Made by a program: the position numbers and the translations under genes. Shown in pieces: positions 1 through 11,066 of a DNA stretch of 64,000 nt. The stretch spans positions 2,347,001 through 2,411,000 of the forward strand of contig NZ_JALJWF010000001.1 in the NCBI RefSeq assembly GCF_024168645.1, written 5' to 3'. Under the pieces are notes generated by a model. That model was not told the DNA's origin, searched no databases, and saw only the letters and a list, made by a program, of their open reading frames with translations. Source of the DNA: Pseudomonas sp. GGS8. GTDB taxonomy: Bacteria; Pseudomonadota; Gammaproteobacteria; Pseudomonadales; Pseudomonadaceae. The first letter of the stretch is position 1. Each line of letters begins with the position of its first letter.

Positions 1-333
1 ATTGGCGGCGCGCAAGCCGTAAACATCGAGGTTCTGCTTGAGGAAGCCGCGGATGTCGCTGGCGGTCGGCTGCACGTTGGCGGAAGCGGCACAGGTGCCA
101 CCCCAGACCGGGTCGGCCTTGAGTCGGGTGCAGGCGCTGCGCCACGAGCTGAAACCGGCGATGAGGTCGTTGTCGGACACCGCTGGAAGGGCTTCCCAGG
201 TAGCGCTGGAGTAGGTCGCCAGTGCGTGGGTTTTCGGTTTGCTGCTGTCGCCACCGGTGCAGCCCGCAAGTACGGCCACCATCGGAAGGGTCCAGGCCAG
301 GTTGTGACGCCACGCCTTGAAACGGCTGTTCAT
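1..333 (-). CDS. mltA: Membrane-bound lytic murein transglycosylase A (MltA), 5' part only
   Basis: The first 111 codons of a gene that runs off the left edge. The N-terminus is a lipoprotein signal ending in a lipobox (VLAGC, Cys at about residue 25), so the protein should be anchored to the outer membrane. The mature part carries the opening MltA pattern: a W..LP.VSD stretch, then Cys-Trp-Cys spaced as in MltA (SACTRL ... VWGGTC). MltA cleaves peptidoglycan glycan strands to 1,6-anhydromuropeptides. The catalytic Asp lies beyond the window, so activity cannot be judged. The ATG at 331-333 is preceded by an AAAGGA ribosome site. It diverges from the cytochrome gene at 462. Confidence 0.85.
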   Translation of the reverse strand, partial: MNSRFKAWRHNLAWTLPMVAVLAGCTGGDSSKPKTHALATYSSATWEALPAVSDNDLIAGFSSWRSACTRLKADPVWGGTCAASANVQPTASDIRGFLKQNLDVYGLRAAN

Positions 334-461
334 GGAGTAATTCCTTTGCCGGTTGCCTGAGTGCTCCATGCACTCAAACAACCCGTATTGATAATAGGGC
401 TATTGGTCTTTACCGGTGACGCGAGGATACTGGTTGCCGATTCCAGTGACCTGTAGCCACC

Positions 462-911
462 ATGACTCTTAAAAGACTTTCTGTTGTATTGCTGGCCTGC
501 CTGACCTTGTCCGCCTGCGGCGGTGTCGACCCGAATTCGCCATTGGGCCAACGCAAGGCGATCTTCAAGCAAATGCTCAAGACCGGTGAAGACCTGGGTG
601 GCATGTTGCGTGGGCGTATTCCGTTCGATGGTCCGAAATTCGCCGACGGTGCCGTGAAGCTTGACGCGTTGTCCCATGAGCCGTGGAAACATTTCCCGCA
701 GGTGCGCGAAGAAGATCACACCAGCGCCAAGGACGATGTCTGGCAGAAACAGGCGCGTTTCCAGGAAATGGCCCGCACCCTTGAAGGCGCCACCGGTGAG
801 CTGGTGATTGCCAGCCAGATGCAACCCTACAAGGCCAGTAACCTGGGGCCGGCGGTGCAGAAAGTAGAAGACGCCTGTAGTGCCTGCCATAAAGAGTTTC
901 GGGATCATTGA
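462..911 (+). CDS. Cytochrome c'-like lipoprotein, 149 aa
   Basis: A small haem protein with a lipobox signal (LSAC, Cys at about residue 19) and a single C-terminal haem-binding CSACH motif at residues 139-143, only six residues from the end. A CxxCH at the extreme C-terminus of a four-helix protein of this size is the hallmark of the cytochrome c' (class II) family. It is probably periplasmic and lipid-anchored. The haem partner and physiological ligand cannot be deduced. It stands alone between divergent mltA and a convergent DUF1090 gene and is followed by a REP-type hairpin at 926-953 that may end its transcript. Confidence 0.8.
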   Translation: MTLKRLSVVLLACLTLSACGGVDPNSPLGQRKAIFKQMLKTGEDLGGMLRGRIPFDGPKFADGAVKLDALSHEPWKHFPQVREEDHTSAKDDVWQKQARFQEMARTLEGATGELVIASQMQPYKASNLGPAVQKVEDACSACHKEFRDH

Positions 912-925
912 AGCGGCGTATTCCT

Positions 926-953
926 GTGACGAGGGGGCAAGCCCCCTCGCCAC
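926..953. repeat. REP-type hairpin, single copy
   Basis: A 28-bp inverted repeat built on GAGGGGGC-AA-GCCCCCTC with one mismatch in the outer arms, of the GTGGCGAGGGGGC class. It lies between the convergent cytochrome and DUF1090 genes, where it could stop transcription from both sides. Confidence 0.8.
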
Positions 954-977
954 AACAAGCCTTGTGCTCAAACTGGA

Positions 978-1373
978 CTACTTATCCAGCTCGTCGAGCG
1001 CGTCCTGCAAATCCTTGCGCGATTGAGCCAGTTTGTCTTTGCGCTTGTTGATCTTCTCGGCGTCGCCTTTTTTCATCGCTTTGTCGAGGTCGGCCTGACG
1101 CCTGCTGACTTCATGCTTGGCGTCGAGCACCTTGTTTTCCCGTTCCTTCTTCAAGGACGCGTCGGTGCAATGGGCGGTGACTTCGCTCAGGGCGGTTTCC
1201 AGGCCAGCTTGTTGATCGGCGTTGCCGTGAGACTTGGCCAGTTCGATCTGGTTGATGATGCCTTGTTTTTTGGCGGCGCAGCCGGACAGGCCCGGGGCGT
1301 CTTCGGTAGCCATTAATGGAGCGGCCATCACGCTGCACAGGGTCAACAAGGCAAGCGGTGAAAGAAGTTTCAT
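978..1373 (-). CDS. DUF1090 family periplasmic protein (YqjC-like), 131 aa
   Basis: The protein has a cleavable Sec signal (MKLLSPLALLTL...PLMA) followed by a charged helical domain rich in Lys, Asp and Glu, with heptad-like KADLDKAM/KINKRKDKL segments that suggest a coiled coil. This is the DUF1090 layout, including two conserved Cys (in SGCAAKK and AHCTD). Function is unknown; the family is periplasmic. The ATG at 1371-1373 has GGAG six bases upstream. A longer in-frame start at 1487 would precede the signal peptide with Arg-rich sequence and overlap ligB, so it was rejected. Confidence 0.8.
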   Translation of the reverse strand: MKLLSPLALLTLCSVMAAPLMATEDAPGLSGCAAKKQGIINQIELAKSHGNADQQAGLETALSEVTAHCTDASLKKERENKVLDAKHEVSRRQADLDKAMKKGDAEKINKRKDKLAQSRKDLQDALDELDK

Positions 1374-1464
1374 AAAAGCTCCAAGTGAAAAGTTCGATGT
1401 AGCGATGGGCTGTTTGAGCGCATCGGCACCTATGGGTTCCCAGGCTGGCGGGCGTCGCCGGCTG

Positions 1465-3183
<1,719 letters not shown>

Positions 3184-3244
3184 TCAGTTTTCGGGTGTAG
3201 GGTGCGGGGGTGTAATTCTGCGTGTTTCGAGGCCACATGAAAAA

Positions 3245-3280
3245 GCCCCGCACGGCGAACCGTGCGGGGCTTTGGGTTCA
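3245..3280 (-). terminator. Rho-independent terminator downstream of metK
   Basis: A 12-bp perfect stem, AGCCCCGCACGG, with loop CGAA and its complement (3245-3272). On the minus strand it is followed by a T-rich stretch at 3241-3245. It sits about 20 bp past the metK stop, in the gap before ligB. Confidence 0.88.
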
Positions 3281-3292
3281 ACCGGGGAGGTC

Positions 3293-4483
3293 TTACAGGC
3301 CGGCAGCAGTACGCAGAGCGTCGGCGCGGTCGGTTTTTTCCCAGGTGAACGTGGTGAACGTATCGTTGCCCACGGTTTTGGTTTCCGGGGTGCGACCGAA
3401 GTGGCCGTACGCAGCGGTGTCCTGGTACATCGGGTGCAGCAGGTCGAGCATGGTGGTGATCGCGTATGGACGCAGGTCGAACACTTCACGAACCAGTTTG
3501 ACGATCTTGTCGTCGCTGATCTTGCCGGTGCCGAAGGTGTTCAACGAAATCGAAGTCGGTTGAGCGACGCCGATTGCGTAGGAAACCTGGATCTCGCAAC
3601 GCTCGGCCAGGCCGGCAGCCACGATGTTCTTGGCCACGTAGCGACCGGCGTAGGCCGCCGAACGGTCAACCTTCGATGGATCTTTACCGGAGAACGCGCC
3701 GCCGCCGTGACGGGCCATGCCGCCGTAGCTGTCAACGATGATCTTGCGACCGGTCAGACCGCAGTCGCCCACCGGGCCACCGATGATGAACTGGCCAGTC
3801 GGGTTGATGTGGAACTGGGTGTCTTTGCTCAGCAGTTCGGCAGGCAGTACATGCTTGACGATCAGCTCCATCACGCCTTCGCGCAGGTCTTTGTAGGACA
3901 CGTCAGGGTTGTGCTGGGTCGACAGTACAACGGCGTCGATACCGACAACCTTGCCGTTTTCGTAGCGGCAGGTGACTTGCGACTTGGCATCCGGGCGCAG
4001 CCAAGGCAGCAGGCCGGACTTGCGGGCTTCGGCCTGGCGCTGAACCAGTTGGTGCGAGAAGGTGATCGGTGCTGGCATCAGCACGTCGGTTTCGTTGCTG
4101 GCGTAGCCAAACATCAGGCCCTGGTCGCCGGCGCCCTGATCTTCAGGCTTGGCACGGTCAACACCCTGGTTGATGTCGGGGGACTGCTTGCCGATGATGT
4201 TCATCACGCCGCAGGTCGCGCCGTCGAAGCCGACATTGGAGCTGTTGTAGCCGATGTCGAGAATCACGTTACGGACGATGTCTTCCAGATCGACCCAGGC
4301 CGACGTGGTGACTTCACCTGCGATGATTGCCACGCCGGTTTTCACCAGAGTCTCGCACGCCACGCGGGCGAACTTGTCTTCAGCAATGATGGCGTCCAGC
4401 ACCGCATCGGAAATCTGGTCGGCGATTTTGTCCGGATGCCCTTCAGACACGGACTCGGAGGTGAAGAGGGAGTATTCGCTCAT
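3293..4483 (-). CDS. metK: S-adenosylmethionine synthase, 396 aa
   Basis: MetK makes S-adenosylmethionine from ATP and methionine. The sequence is full length and carries the family signatures: an N-terminal [20 protein letters not shown] block with the ATP/Mg ligands, [12 protein letters not shown] in the middle, and the glycine-rich [19 protein letters not shown] phosphate loop. It is cytosolic and functions as a tetramer in characterised bacteria. Its start lies 18 bp after the stop of the ArsR-type regulator at 4502-5497, so the two form one operon transcribed from the region with the palindrome at 5538-5563. This arrangement suggests that MetK output is controlled by SAM-cycle metabolites. 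A strong terminator follows. Confidence 0.97.
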   Translation of the reverse strand: MSEYSLFTSESVSEGHPDKIADQISDAVLDAIIAEDKFARVACETLVKTGVAIIAGEVTTSAWVDLEDIVRNVILDIGYNSSNVGFDGATCGVMNIIGKQSPDINQGVDRAKPEDQGAGDQGLMFGYASNETDVLMPAPITFSHQLVQRQAEARKSGLLPWLRPDAKSQVTCRYENGKVVGIDAVVLSTQHNPDVSYKDLREGVMELIVKHVLPAELLSKDTQFHINPTGQFIIGGPVGDCGLTGRKIIVDSYGGMARHGGGAFSGKDPSKVDRSAAYAGRYVAKNIVAAGLAERCEIQVSYAIGVAQPTSISLNTFGTGKISDDKIVKLVREVFDLRPYAITTMLDLLHPMYQDTAAYGHFGRTPETKTVGNDTFTTFTWEKTDRADALRTAAGL

Positions 4484-4501
4484 CTCGATTGTTTCCTGAA
4501 T

Positions 4502-5497
4502 TTACCGATGGTGAGTGTCGCCAGCCGGTCGCTGAAAATGGCGGACCTGAATCTGGAAACCATTACGTAAGCCTACATAGAGGCTTTCCCCGGGAACGAG
4601 TCCCGCAGCGGTGGCCCAACGGGCCAGATCGTCCTGTTCAAACCCCAACCAGAGATCACCGCAGGCCTCCCTGGCCCAACTCTGGTTGTGGCTACATAAC
4701 TCTGTCACTAACAGGCTACCGCCTGGTTGCAGCAAGGCGGCCATGTGCTTGAGTGCTTCGGCCGGTGCAGCAAAATGGTGCAGCACCATGTTCAGTACAA
4801 CGCAATCGGCCTGAAGGCTTACACCGTTCAATGCATCGGCCAATTGCAGGCTGACGTTAGCCAGCGTTTCACGTTCGCAGACCTGACGGGCCAGTTCGAG
4901 CATCGCCGGGCTATTGTCCAGCGCGGTGACTTGAGTGAAGCGCCGCGCCAGTTCCGGCAGAAAACCGCCATCGCCGGGGCCCACTTCGATGGCCGTGGCA
5001 CCAGCGCCGAAGCCCAGTTTGTCGAGCAATGCCACCACGCTTTCGCGGTATTGCGGCAGGCCGGCGATCAAGTCTTGCTGGGCGCGAAACTTCTCCGCCA
5101 CCCGTGAGAAAAAGTCCTGGCTGGCCGCAGCTCGTTGCCCATGGACCTGAGCGATCCGCGCCTGAACATCAGGCGGCAGGGTCAGGTTGTCCACTTCTTC
5201 CATCAGCGCGGCATGCAGCTTGCCGCCCAACAGGTCGGTATGGGGCAGGGCGCGGCGGTAGAAAATCGCATTGCCTTCACGGCGGGTCGCCACCAATCCG
5301 GCCTGGGCCAGTACCTTGAGGTGATGACTCATGCCGGACTGGCCGATGCCGAAAATCTGCGCCAGTTCCAAAACGCCGAACGAATCGTTGGCCAGCGCGC
5401 GCAATACATTCAGCCGCAAAGGATCGCCGCCGGCCTTGCACAGGGCCGCCAGCTCATCGCAATCGTCATGTTGAATGGAAGGCACGCGCAAATTCAT
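4502..5497 (-). CDS. ArsR-type regulator fused to a methyltransferase-like domain (SahR-like), 331 aa
   Basis: Residues about 15-95 form an ArsR winged helix (GGDPLRLNVLRAL, FGIGQSGMSHHLKVLAQAGLV). Residues about 150-325 form a class I SAM-methyltransferase fold with glycine-rich motif I (AIEVGPGDGGFLPEL) and an acidic LD segment after it. This two-part architecture was described for SahR, a repressor that senses S-adenosylhomocysteine through a methylase-like domain and controls SAM-cycle genes. The operon with metK and the palindrome 41 bp upstream of the start fit that role. The ArsR metal-binding Cys pair (ELCVCD) is not seen, which argues against metal sensing. Being an active methyltransferase is the alternative. 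Confidence 0.82.
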   Translation of the reverse strand: MNLRVPSIQHDDCDELAALCKAGGDPLRLNVLRALANDSFGVLELAQIFGIGQSGMSHHLKVLAQAGLVATRREGNAIFYRRALPHTDLLGGKLHAALMEEVDNLTLPPDVQARIAQVHGQRAAASQDFFSRVAEKFRAQQDLIAGLPQYRESVVALLDKLGFGAGATAIEVGPGDGGFLPELARRFTQVTALDNSPAMLELARQVCERETLANVSLQLADALNGVSLQADCVVLNMVLHHFAAPAEALKHMAALLQPGGSLLVTELCSHNQSWAREACGDLWLGFEQDDLARWATAAGLVPGESLYVGLRNGFQIQVRHFQRPAGDTHHR

Positions 5498-5537
5498 AAG
5501 GCCAGCAGTCTAGTGACGGTCAGAAAACACCGCAAGG

Positions 5538-5563
5538 GCAATATCAAAAAGTTTTGATATTGC
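5538..5563. promoter_or_regulatory. Candidate operator of the SahR-like regulator
   Basis: A 26-bp palindrome with perfect 12-bp arms, GCAATATCAAAA and TTTTGATATTGC, around the dinucleotide AG. It lies 41 bp upstream of the regulator start and 208 bp upstream of tkt, in their divergent gap. Its position suggests autoregulation of the regulator-metK operon, and possibly an effect on tkt. Confidence 0.75.
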
Positions 5564-5770
5564 TCGATAGATGGCACTTCTTAACGTTAGCTTCAGTCAA
5601 CAAACCGACAGCGGAAAGGATTCATCGGCCGAATACGTCGTTATCCATTGGAAAAACGCCTTCAGATCACGATCTGTCATTGCCCCGAGGCCGGTGGGTG
5701 AGGGAAAATGCTCGCCTTTTTTCCGTTTCGTTTTATTCACTCTCGATTCAATATCCGCAGGAGATCAGCG

Positions 5771-7768
5771 ATGCCCAGCCGTCGTGAGCGTGCCAACGCC
5801 ATTCGTGCCCTCAGCATGGATGCCGTGCAAAAAGCCAACAGCGGCCATCCCGGTGCCCCTATGGGCATGGCGGATATCGCCGAAGTACTTTGGCGTGACT
5901 ACCTGAAGCACAACCCGAGCAATCCATCGTTCGCCGACCGTGACCGTTTCGTACTGTCCAACGGCCACGGCTCGATGTTGATCTACTCGCTGCTGCACCT
6001 GACTGGCTACGACCTGTCGATCGATGACCTGAAAAACTTCCGCCAGCTGCACAGCCGCACTCCGGGTCACCCGGAATACGGCTACACCCCAGGTGTTGAA
6101 ACCACCACCGGTCCACTGGGCCAAGGCCTGGCCAACGCGGTCGGTTTCGCCCTGGCGGAAAAAGTCCTGGCGGCGCAGTTCAACCGTCCTGGCCATAACG
6201 TCGTCGATCACCACACCTATGTGTTCCTGGGTGATGGCTGCATGATGGAAGGCATTTCCCACGAAGTCAGCTCCCTGGCCGGTACGTTGGGCCTGGGCAA
6301 ACTGATCGCCTTCTACGATGACAACGGCATCTCCATCGACGGCGAAGTCGAAGGCTGGTTCACCGACGACACGCCGAAGCGCTTCGAATCCTACAACTGG
6401 CAAGTGATCCGCAACGTCGATGGTCACGACCCGGAAGAAATCAAGATCGCCATCGAAACCGCGCGCAAAAGCGCACAACCGACGCTGATCTGCTGCAAGA
6501 CCACCATCGGCTTCGGTTCGCCGAACAAGCAAGGCAAGGAAGATTGCCACGGCGCCCCGTTGGGTGACGCGGAAATCGCCCTGACCCGTGAAGCGCTGAA
6601 GTGGAACTACGGCCCGTTCGAAATCCCGGCCAACATCTACGCCGAGTGGGACGCCAAGGAAGCCGGCCGCGCTGCCGAAGCCGAGTGGGATCAGCGTTTC
6701 GCCGCTTACTCCGCCGAGTTCCCTGAGCTGGCCAACGAACTGGTTCGTCGTCTGAGCGGCGACCTGCCGACCGATTTCGCCGAGAAGGCCCAAGCCTACA
6801 TCGCTGAAGTTGCGGCCAAGGGCGAATCTATCGCCAGCCGTAAAGCCAGCCAGAACGCCCTGAACGCGTTTGGCCCGCTGCTGCCGGAACTGCTCGGCGG
6901 TTCGGCTGACCTGGCCGGTTCCAACCTGACCCTGTGGAAAGGCTGCAAAGGCGTCACTGCCGAAGACGCCAGCGGCAACTACATGTACTACGGCGTTCGC
7001 GAGTTCGGCATGAGCGCGATCATGAACGGCGTGGCCCTGCACGGCGGCCTGGTGCCTTACGGCGCGACCTTCCTGATGTTCATGGAATACGCCCGCAACG
7101 CGGTACGCATGTCGGCGCTGATGAAGAAACGCATCGTCTATGTGTTCACCCACGACTCCATCGGTCTGGGCGAAGACGGCCCGACTCACCAGCCGATCGA
7201 GCAACTGGCCAGCCTGCGCTGCACGCCGAACCTCGACACCTGGCGTCCGGCTGACGCCGTTGAATCGGCGGTGGCCTGGAAGTTCGCCCTGGAGCGTGAC
7301 GACGGCCCTTCGGCGCTGATCTTCTCCCGTCAGAACCTGCAGCACCAAACCCGCAATGCGATCCAGATCGAAGAGATCGCCCGTGGCGGTTACGTGTTGA
7401 AGGACTGCGCAGGCGAGCCTGAGCTGATCCTGATCGCTACCGGTTCGGAAGTCGGCCTGGCCGTTCAAGCCTTCGACAAACTGACCGAGCAAGGCCGCAA
7501 GGTGCGTGTGGTTTCGATGCCGTGCACCAGCGTCTTCGAAGCCCAGGACGCCGGCTACAAGCAATCGGTTCTGCCGTTGCAGGTCAGCGCGCGTATCGCC
7601 ATCGAAGCTGCTCACGCAGACTACTGGTACAAGTACGTGGGCCTGGAAGGCCGCGTGATCGGCATGACCACCTACGGTGAGTCGGCGCCTGCGGCGGCCT
7701 TGTTCGAAGAGTTCGGCTTCACCCTGGAAAACATCCTGGGTCAGGCTGAAGAGTTGCTGGAAGACTGA
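5771..7768 (+). CDS. tkt: Transketolase, 665 aa
   Basis: A thiamine-diphosphate enzyme that moves two-carbon ketol units between pentose-phosphate and glycolytic sugars. Full length, with the N-terminal SGHPGAPMG motif, the TPP-binding GDGCMMEG...N segment at about residues 155-190, the central SADLAGSN signature near residue 380, and the pyrimidine-domain [16 protein letters not shown] at about 470-485. The ATG at 5771 has AGGAG about 8 bp upstream; a longer in-frame start at 5708 lacks one and adds unrelated residues. It begins the tkt-epd-pgk-fba cluster of Calvin/pentose and glycolytic functions on the same strand. A REP pair follows its stop, so co-transcription with epd is uncertain. 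Confidence 0.96.
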   Translation: MPSRRERANAIRALSMDAVQKANSGHPGAPMGMADIAEVLWRDYLKHNPSNPSFADRDRFVLSNGHGSMLIYSLLHLTGYDLSIDDLKNFRQLHSRTPGHPEYGYTPGVETTTGPLGQGLANAVGFALAEKVLAAQFNRPGHNVVDHHTYVFLGDGCMMEGISHEVSSLAGTLGLGKLIAFYDDNGISIDGEVEGWFTDDTPKRFESYNWQVIRNVDGHDPEEIKIAIETARKSAQPTLICCKTTIGFGSPNKQGKEDCHGAPLGDAEIALTREALKWNYGPFEIPANIYAEWDAKEAGRAAEAEWDQRFAAYSAEFPELANELVRRLSGDLPTDFAEKAQAYIAEVAAKGESIASRKASQNALNAFGPLLPELLGGSADLAGSNLTLWKGCKGVTAEDASGNYMYYGVREFGMSAIMNGVALHGGLVPYGATFLMFMEYARNAVRMSALMKKRIVYVFTHDSIGLGEDGPTHQPIEQLASLRCTPNLDTWRPADAVESAVAWKFALERDDGPSALIFSRQNLQHQTRNAIQIEEIARGGYVLKDCAGEPELILIATGSEVGLAVQAFDKLTEQGRKVRVVSMPCTSVFEAQDAGYKQSVLPLQVSARIAIEAAHADYWYKYVGLEGRVIGMTTYGESAPAAALFEEFGFTLENILGQAEELLED

Positions 7769-7798
7769 TCCAGAAAATGCGTCGTCTGATCTGACGCT

Positions 7799-7863
7799 AT
7801 CGCGAGCAGGCTCGCTCCCACAGGGATCTACCCCGTCCATGTGGGAGCGAGCCTGCTCGCGAT
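7799..7863. repeat. REP pair (inverted) between tkt and epd
   Basis: Two REP units facing each other (ATCGCGAGCAGGCTCGCTCCCACA and its reverse complement, no mismatch) separated by a short spacer. This is the REPIN arrangement, in the GAGCAGGCTCGC sequence class. Confidence 0.92.
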
Positions 7864-7919
7864 GACGATGGAACATTCAACACAACACTGACGCATTCAC
7901 CCAGGGAATCGAGAACCTC

Positions 7920-8981
7920 ATGCCTCAACCGCGTCCTTACAAAGTTGCACTCAACGGCTACGGCCGGATTGGTCGTTGCGTCTTGCGTGCGTTGTTTGAG
8001 CGAGGCTCGGCGGCTGGGTTTGAAATTGTCGCGATCAACGATCTGGCCGACATGGCCAGCGTCGAATACCTGACACGCTTCGACTCCACTCACGGGCGGT
8101 TTCCCGGTGAAGTAAGGGTTGAGGGCGATTGTCTACATATTAATGGCGACTGCGTGAAGGTCCTGCGCAGTGCCACCCCCGAAGGCATCGATTGGGCGTC
8201 GCTGGGCGTCGATCTGGTACTGGAATGCTCCGGCGCTTACCACACCCGTCAGGATGGCCAGCGTTTTCTCGACGCCGGTGCGCCAAGGGTGCTGTTTTCC
8301 CAGCCGATGGCCAGTGAGGCGGATGTCGACGCCACTGTCGTCTACGGCGTGAACCAGGATTGCCTGACCGGCGACGAACTGCTGGTGTCCAACGCGTCCT
8401 GCACCACCAACTGCGGCGTACCGCTGTTGCGCCTGCTGGATCAGGCCATTGGTCTGGAATACGTGTCGATCACCACCATCCACTCGGCGATGAACGATCA
8501 GCCGGTGATCGACGCCTATCACCACGAAGACCTGCGCCGCACCCGTTCGGCGTTCCAGTCGGTGATTCCGGTGTCCACTGGTCTGGCGCGAGGCATTGAA
8601 CGCCTGCTGCCGGAACTTGCCGGGCGAATTCAGGCCAAAGCCGTGCGGGTGCCGACGGTTAACGTGTCTTGCCTCGACATTACGATGCAGACCGTAAGTG
8701 ATACCGACGCCACCGAGGTCAACCGGATTCTGCGCGAGGCCGCCTCCCATGGCCCGCTCAAAGGCCTTCTGGCCTACACCGAGTTGCCTCACGCCAGTTG
8801 TGATTTCAATCATGACCCACATTCGGCCATCGTCGATGCCAGTCAGACCCGCGTTTCCGGCCCAAGGCTGGTGAACATCCTGGCCTGGTTCGACAACGAA
8901 TGGGGTTTTGCCAACCGAATGCTGGACGTTGCAGAACACTATTTGCAAACAGCTGCACCACAACCACAACCTGCTCTCTAA
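7920..8981 (+). CDS. epd: Erythrose-4-phosphate dehydrogenase, 353 aa
   Basis: A GAPDH-superfamily enzyme. It has the NAD-binding N-terminus ([18 protein letters not shown]), the catalytic loop [10 protein letters not shown] with the nucleophilic Cys, and the C-terminal [12 protein letters not shown] signature. Position between tkt and pgk, plus Epd-specific features such as [14 protein letters not shown] and [16 protein letters not shown] text, point to Epd rather than glycolytic Gap. Epd oxidises erythrose 4-phosphate to 4-phosphoerythronate, the first step of DXP-independent pyridoxal phosphate synthesis, using a transketolase product. Glyceraldehyde-3-phosphate activity is possible. pgk begins 25 bp after its stop, which implies co-transcription. 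Confidence 0.9.
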   Translation: MPQPRPYKVALNGYGRIGRCVLRALFERGSAAGFEIVAINDLADMASVEYLTRFDSTHGRFPGEVRVEGDCLHINGDCVKVLRSATPEGIDWASLGVDLVLECSGAYHTRQDGQRFLDAGAPRVLFSQPMASEADVDATVVYGVNQDCLTGDELLVSNASCTTNCGVPLLRLLDQAIGLEYVSITTIHSAMNDQPVIDAYHHEDLRRTRSAFQSVIPVSTGLARGIERLLPELAGRIQAKAVRVPTVNVSCLDITMQTVSDTDATEVNRILREAASHGPLKGLLAYTELPHASCDFNHDPHSAIVDASQTRVSGPRLVNILAWFDNEWGFANRMLDVAEHYLQTAAPQPQPAL

Positions 8982-9006
8982 AACAGCTATCCAGGAAATG
9001 CGACCC

Positions 9007-10170
9007 ATGACCGTGTTGAAGATGACCGACCTCGATCTGCAAGGTAAGCGCGTACTGATCCGCGAAGACCTCAACGTCCCAGTCAAGGATGGTGTTGTCA
9101 CCAGCGATGCGCGAATCCTGGCTTCGCTGCCGACCATCAAGCTGGCCCTGGAAAAAGGCGCGGCCGTGATGGTCTGCTCGCACCTTGGCCGTCCGACCGA
9201 AGGCGAATTCTCGGCCGAGAACAGCCTCAAGCCAGTGGCTGACTACCTGAGCAAGGCGCTGGGCCGCGAAGTGCCGCTGGTGTCCGATTACTTGGGCGGC
9301 GTCGACGTGAAAGCCGGCGACATCGTGTTGTTCGAAAACGTGCGCTTCAACAAGGGCGAGAAAAAGAACGCCGACGAACTGGCCAAGCAATACGCCGCCC
9401 TGTGCGACGTGTTCGTGATGGACGCCTTCGGCACCGCTCACCGCGCCGAGGGCTCGACCCACGGCGTGGCCAAATTCGCCAAAGTCGCCGCCGCTGGCCC
9501 ATTGTTGGCCGCCGAACTGGACGCGCTGGGCAAGGCTCTGGGCTCCCCGGCTCAGCCAATGGCCGCCATTGTTGCCGGCTCCAAAGTGTCGACCAAACTC
9601 GACGTGCTCAACAGCCTGAGCCAGATCTGTAACCAGCTGATCGTCGGTGGCGGCATCGCCAACACCTTCCTCGCCGCTGCCGGTCACCCGGTTGGCAAAT
9701 CGCTGTACGAGCCGGACCTGCTGGACACCGCCCGTGAAATCGCGGCGAAAGTCAGCGTGCCACTGCCAGTGGACGTGGTGGTCGCCAAGGAATTCGCTGA
9801 AAGCGCGACCGCGACTGTCAAACTGATCGCCGACGTGGCTGCAGACGACATGATCCTGGACATCGGCCCACAGACCGCGGCGAATTTCGCCGAGCTGCTG
9901 AAGTCGTCCAAGACCATCCTGTGGAACGGCCCGGTAGGCGTGTTCGAATTCGACCAGTTCGGCAACGGCACCAAAGTGCTGGCCCAAGCCATCGCTGAAA
10001 GCTCGGCATTCTCTATTGCCGGCGGTGGCGACACTTTGGCGGCTATCGATAAATATGGCGTTGCCGATCAAATCTCCTACATTTCTACCGGCGGTGGCGC
10101 GTTCCTCGAATTCGTCGAAGGCAAAGTGCTGCCGGCCGTTGAAGTCCTGGAAAGCCGGGCCAAGGCCTGA
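9007..10170 (+). CDS. pgk: Phosphoglycerate kinase, 387 aa
   Basis: Catalyses phosphoryl transfer between 1,3-bisphosphoglycerate and ADP in glycolysis and gluconeogenesis. The N-terminal substrate motif [11 protein letters not shown], the CSHLGRP and [11 protein letters not shown] segments, and the C-terminal nucleotide loop ([22 protein letters not shown]) are all present, and 387 aa is the normal bacterial length. An ATG nine bases earlier is in frame, but AGGA at 8993-8996 is too close to it, so 9007 is preferred. Confidence 0.95.
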   Translation: MTVLKMTDLDLQGKRVLIREDLNVPVKDGVVTSDARILASLPTIKLALEKGAAVMVCSHLGRPTEGEFSAENSLKPVADYLSKALGREVPLVSDYLGGVDVKAGDIVLFENVRFNKGEKKNADELAKQYAALCDVFVMDAFGTAHRAEGSTHGVAKFAKVAAAGPLLAAELDALGKALGSPAQPMAAIVAGSKVSTKLDVLNSLSQICNQLIVGGGIANTFLAAAGHPVGKSLYEPDLLDTAREIAAKVSVPLPVDVVVAKEFAESATATVKLIADVAADDMILDIGPQTAANFAELLKSSKTILWNGPVGVFEFDQFGNGTKVLAQAIAESSAFSIAGGGDTLAAIDKYGVADQISYISTGGGAFLEFVEGKVLPAVEVLESRAKA

Positions 10171-10204
10171 GGTCGCCGATTTGACCAGGCAAAGGAGTGT
10201 TCAC

Positions 10205-10426
10205 ATGGTCAGGACATTAATGCTGTTGATCGCCGCGGGCATGCTGGCGGCTTGCGGGAGTAACCCGAAAGCCACGCCGGAACCCGCGCCTTCCGCGACG
10301 GATAAAGGCTGCTATCAGGCCGACTGGCAAGCGGAAACCAACCCGGTGATCAACAAGCGTTCCGGGCCCGACGGCCTGGACAAATACGAGACACAGACCC
10401 CGGCCAAGGAACATGGCTGCCCTTGA
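10205..10426 (+). CDS. Small putative lipoprotein, 73 aa
   Basis: A short secreted protein with a clear lipoprotein signal (LLIAAGMLAAC, Cys at residue 17), a Pro-rich linker and a small C-terminal part with two Cys (GCYQ near residue 37 and GC two residues from the end) that might form a disulfide. AAAGGAG is well placed before the ATG. It lies 34 bp after pgk and probably belongs to the same transcript. I do not recognise a family and no function can be assigned. Confidence 0.7.
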   Translation: MVRTLMLLIAAGMLAACGSNPKATPEPAPSATDKGCYQADWQAETNPVINKRSGPDGLDKYETQTPAKEHGCP

Positions 10427-10483
10427 CGGGTCTGACTCTTTAACTCGAGGCTGGCGGCGTGTGCTGTCAGTCGAGGAGCACGG

Positions 10484-10816
10484 ATGAAACGCTTTATTGC
10501 CGTTGCGGCACTGGCATTGTTGGCGGGTTGTTCAAATTTCGACCTGTTCAAGCCTGCCCAATCAACGGACAGCTGGATCACCTGGACGTGCGACAGCCAG
10601 GCCAAAGTGCTCTGGCGCTACACTGATGTGAGCCGCAAGGAAGTCGATGTTCGTTTGGGCGGCGCCGATCAGGTCTACCGCCTGAAGCTTGAACCGGGCG
10701 CTGAAGGTTCGCTGTACGGCAACGACATGCTGGCGTTTCACGTAAAAGGTGAGGAAGGCCTGGTGTACTGGGTCGCCACCAATGATTTGATTGGCCGCGG
10801 TTGTAAAGCACAGTAA
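10484..10816 (+). CDS. mliC: MliC-family lipoprotein, C-type lysozyme inhibitor, 110 aa
   Basis: A lipoprotein signal (ALALLAGC, Cys at residue 16) is followed by the compact MliC domain: a WTCDS...LWRY opening, beta-strand pattern with YRLKLEPG and GSLYGNDMLAFHVKGEEGLVYW, and a late Cys (GRGCKAQ) able to disulfide-bond to the first. MliC proteins block host C-type lysozyme at the outer membrane. The gene sits inside the glycolytic cluster between pgk and fba. The inhibitory loop Ser/Lys positions were not checked by alignment, so activity is inferred from the fold pattern only. Confidence 0.75.
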   Translation: MKRFIAVAALALLAGCSNFDLFKPAQSTDSWITWTCDSQAKVLWRYTDVSRKEVDVRLGGADQVYRLKLEPGAEGSLYGNDMLAFHVKGEEGLVYWVATNDLIGRGCKAQ

Positions 10817-10836
10817 TTGACACACCACGGACCTAA

Positions 10837-10925
10837 TGTGGGAGCGAGCCTGCTCGCGATAGCAGTCTGACAGTCGCTGCACTGTTGACTGCAAGACCGC
10901 TATCGCGAGCAGGCTCGCTCCCACA
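10837..10925. repeat. REP pair between mliC and fba
   Basis: Inverted pair of TGTGGGAGCGAGCCTGCTCG units enclosing about 40 bp. It could fold into one long hairpin and separate the pgk-lipoprotein transcript from fba. Confidence 0.92.
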
Positions 10926-11066
10926 GAGTTCTGTGTAGTTCTTGAGATTTAGGCATCACCGAATCCGCAGCCCGGGCCAACCCCCGATCTGCAATAACTT
11001 GAATAGCCGCCGCCGCTACGGCAGGCTGGCACGATTAACGACCCTCAACCGGGAGAGACACACACA

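Noticed and set aside
5765..7876. 703-codon open frame antisense to tkt
   Set aside because: It is a mirror of the transketolase codons in GC-rich DNA; it has no domain, and tkt explains the sequence fully.
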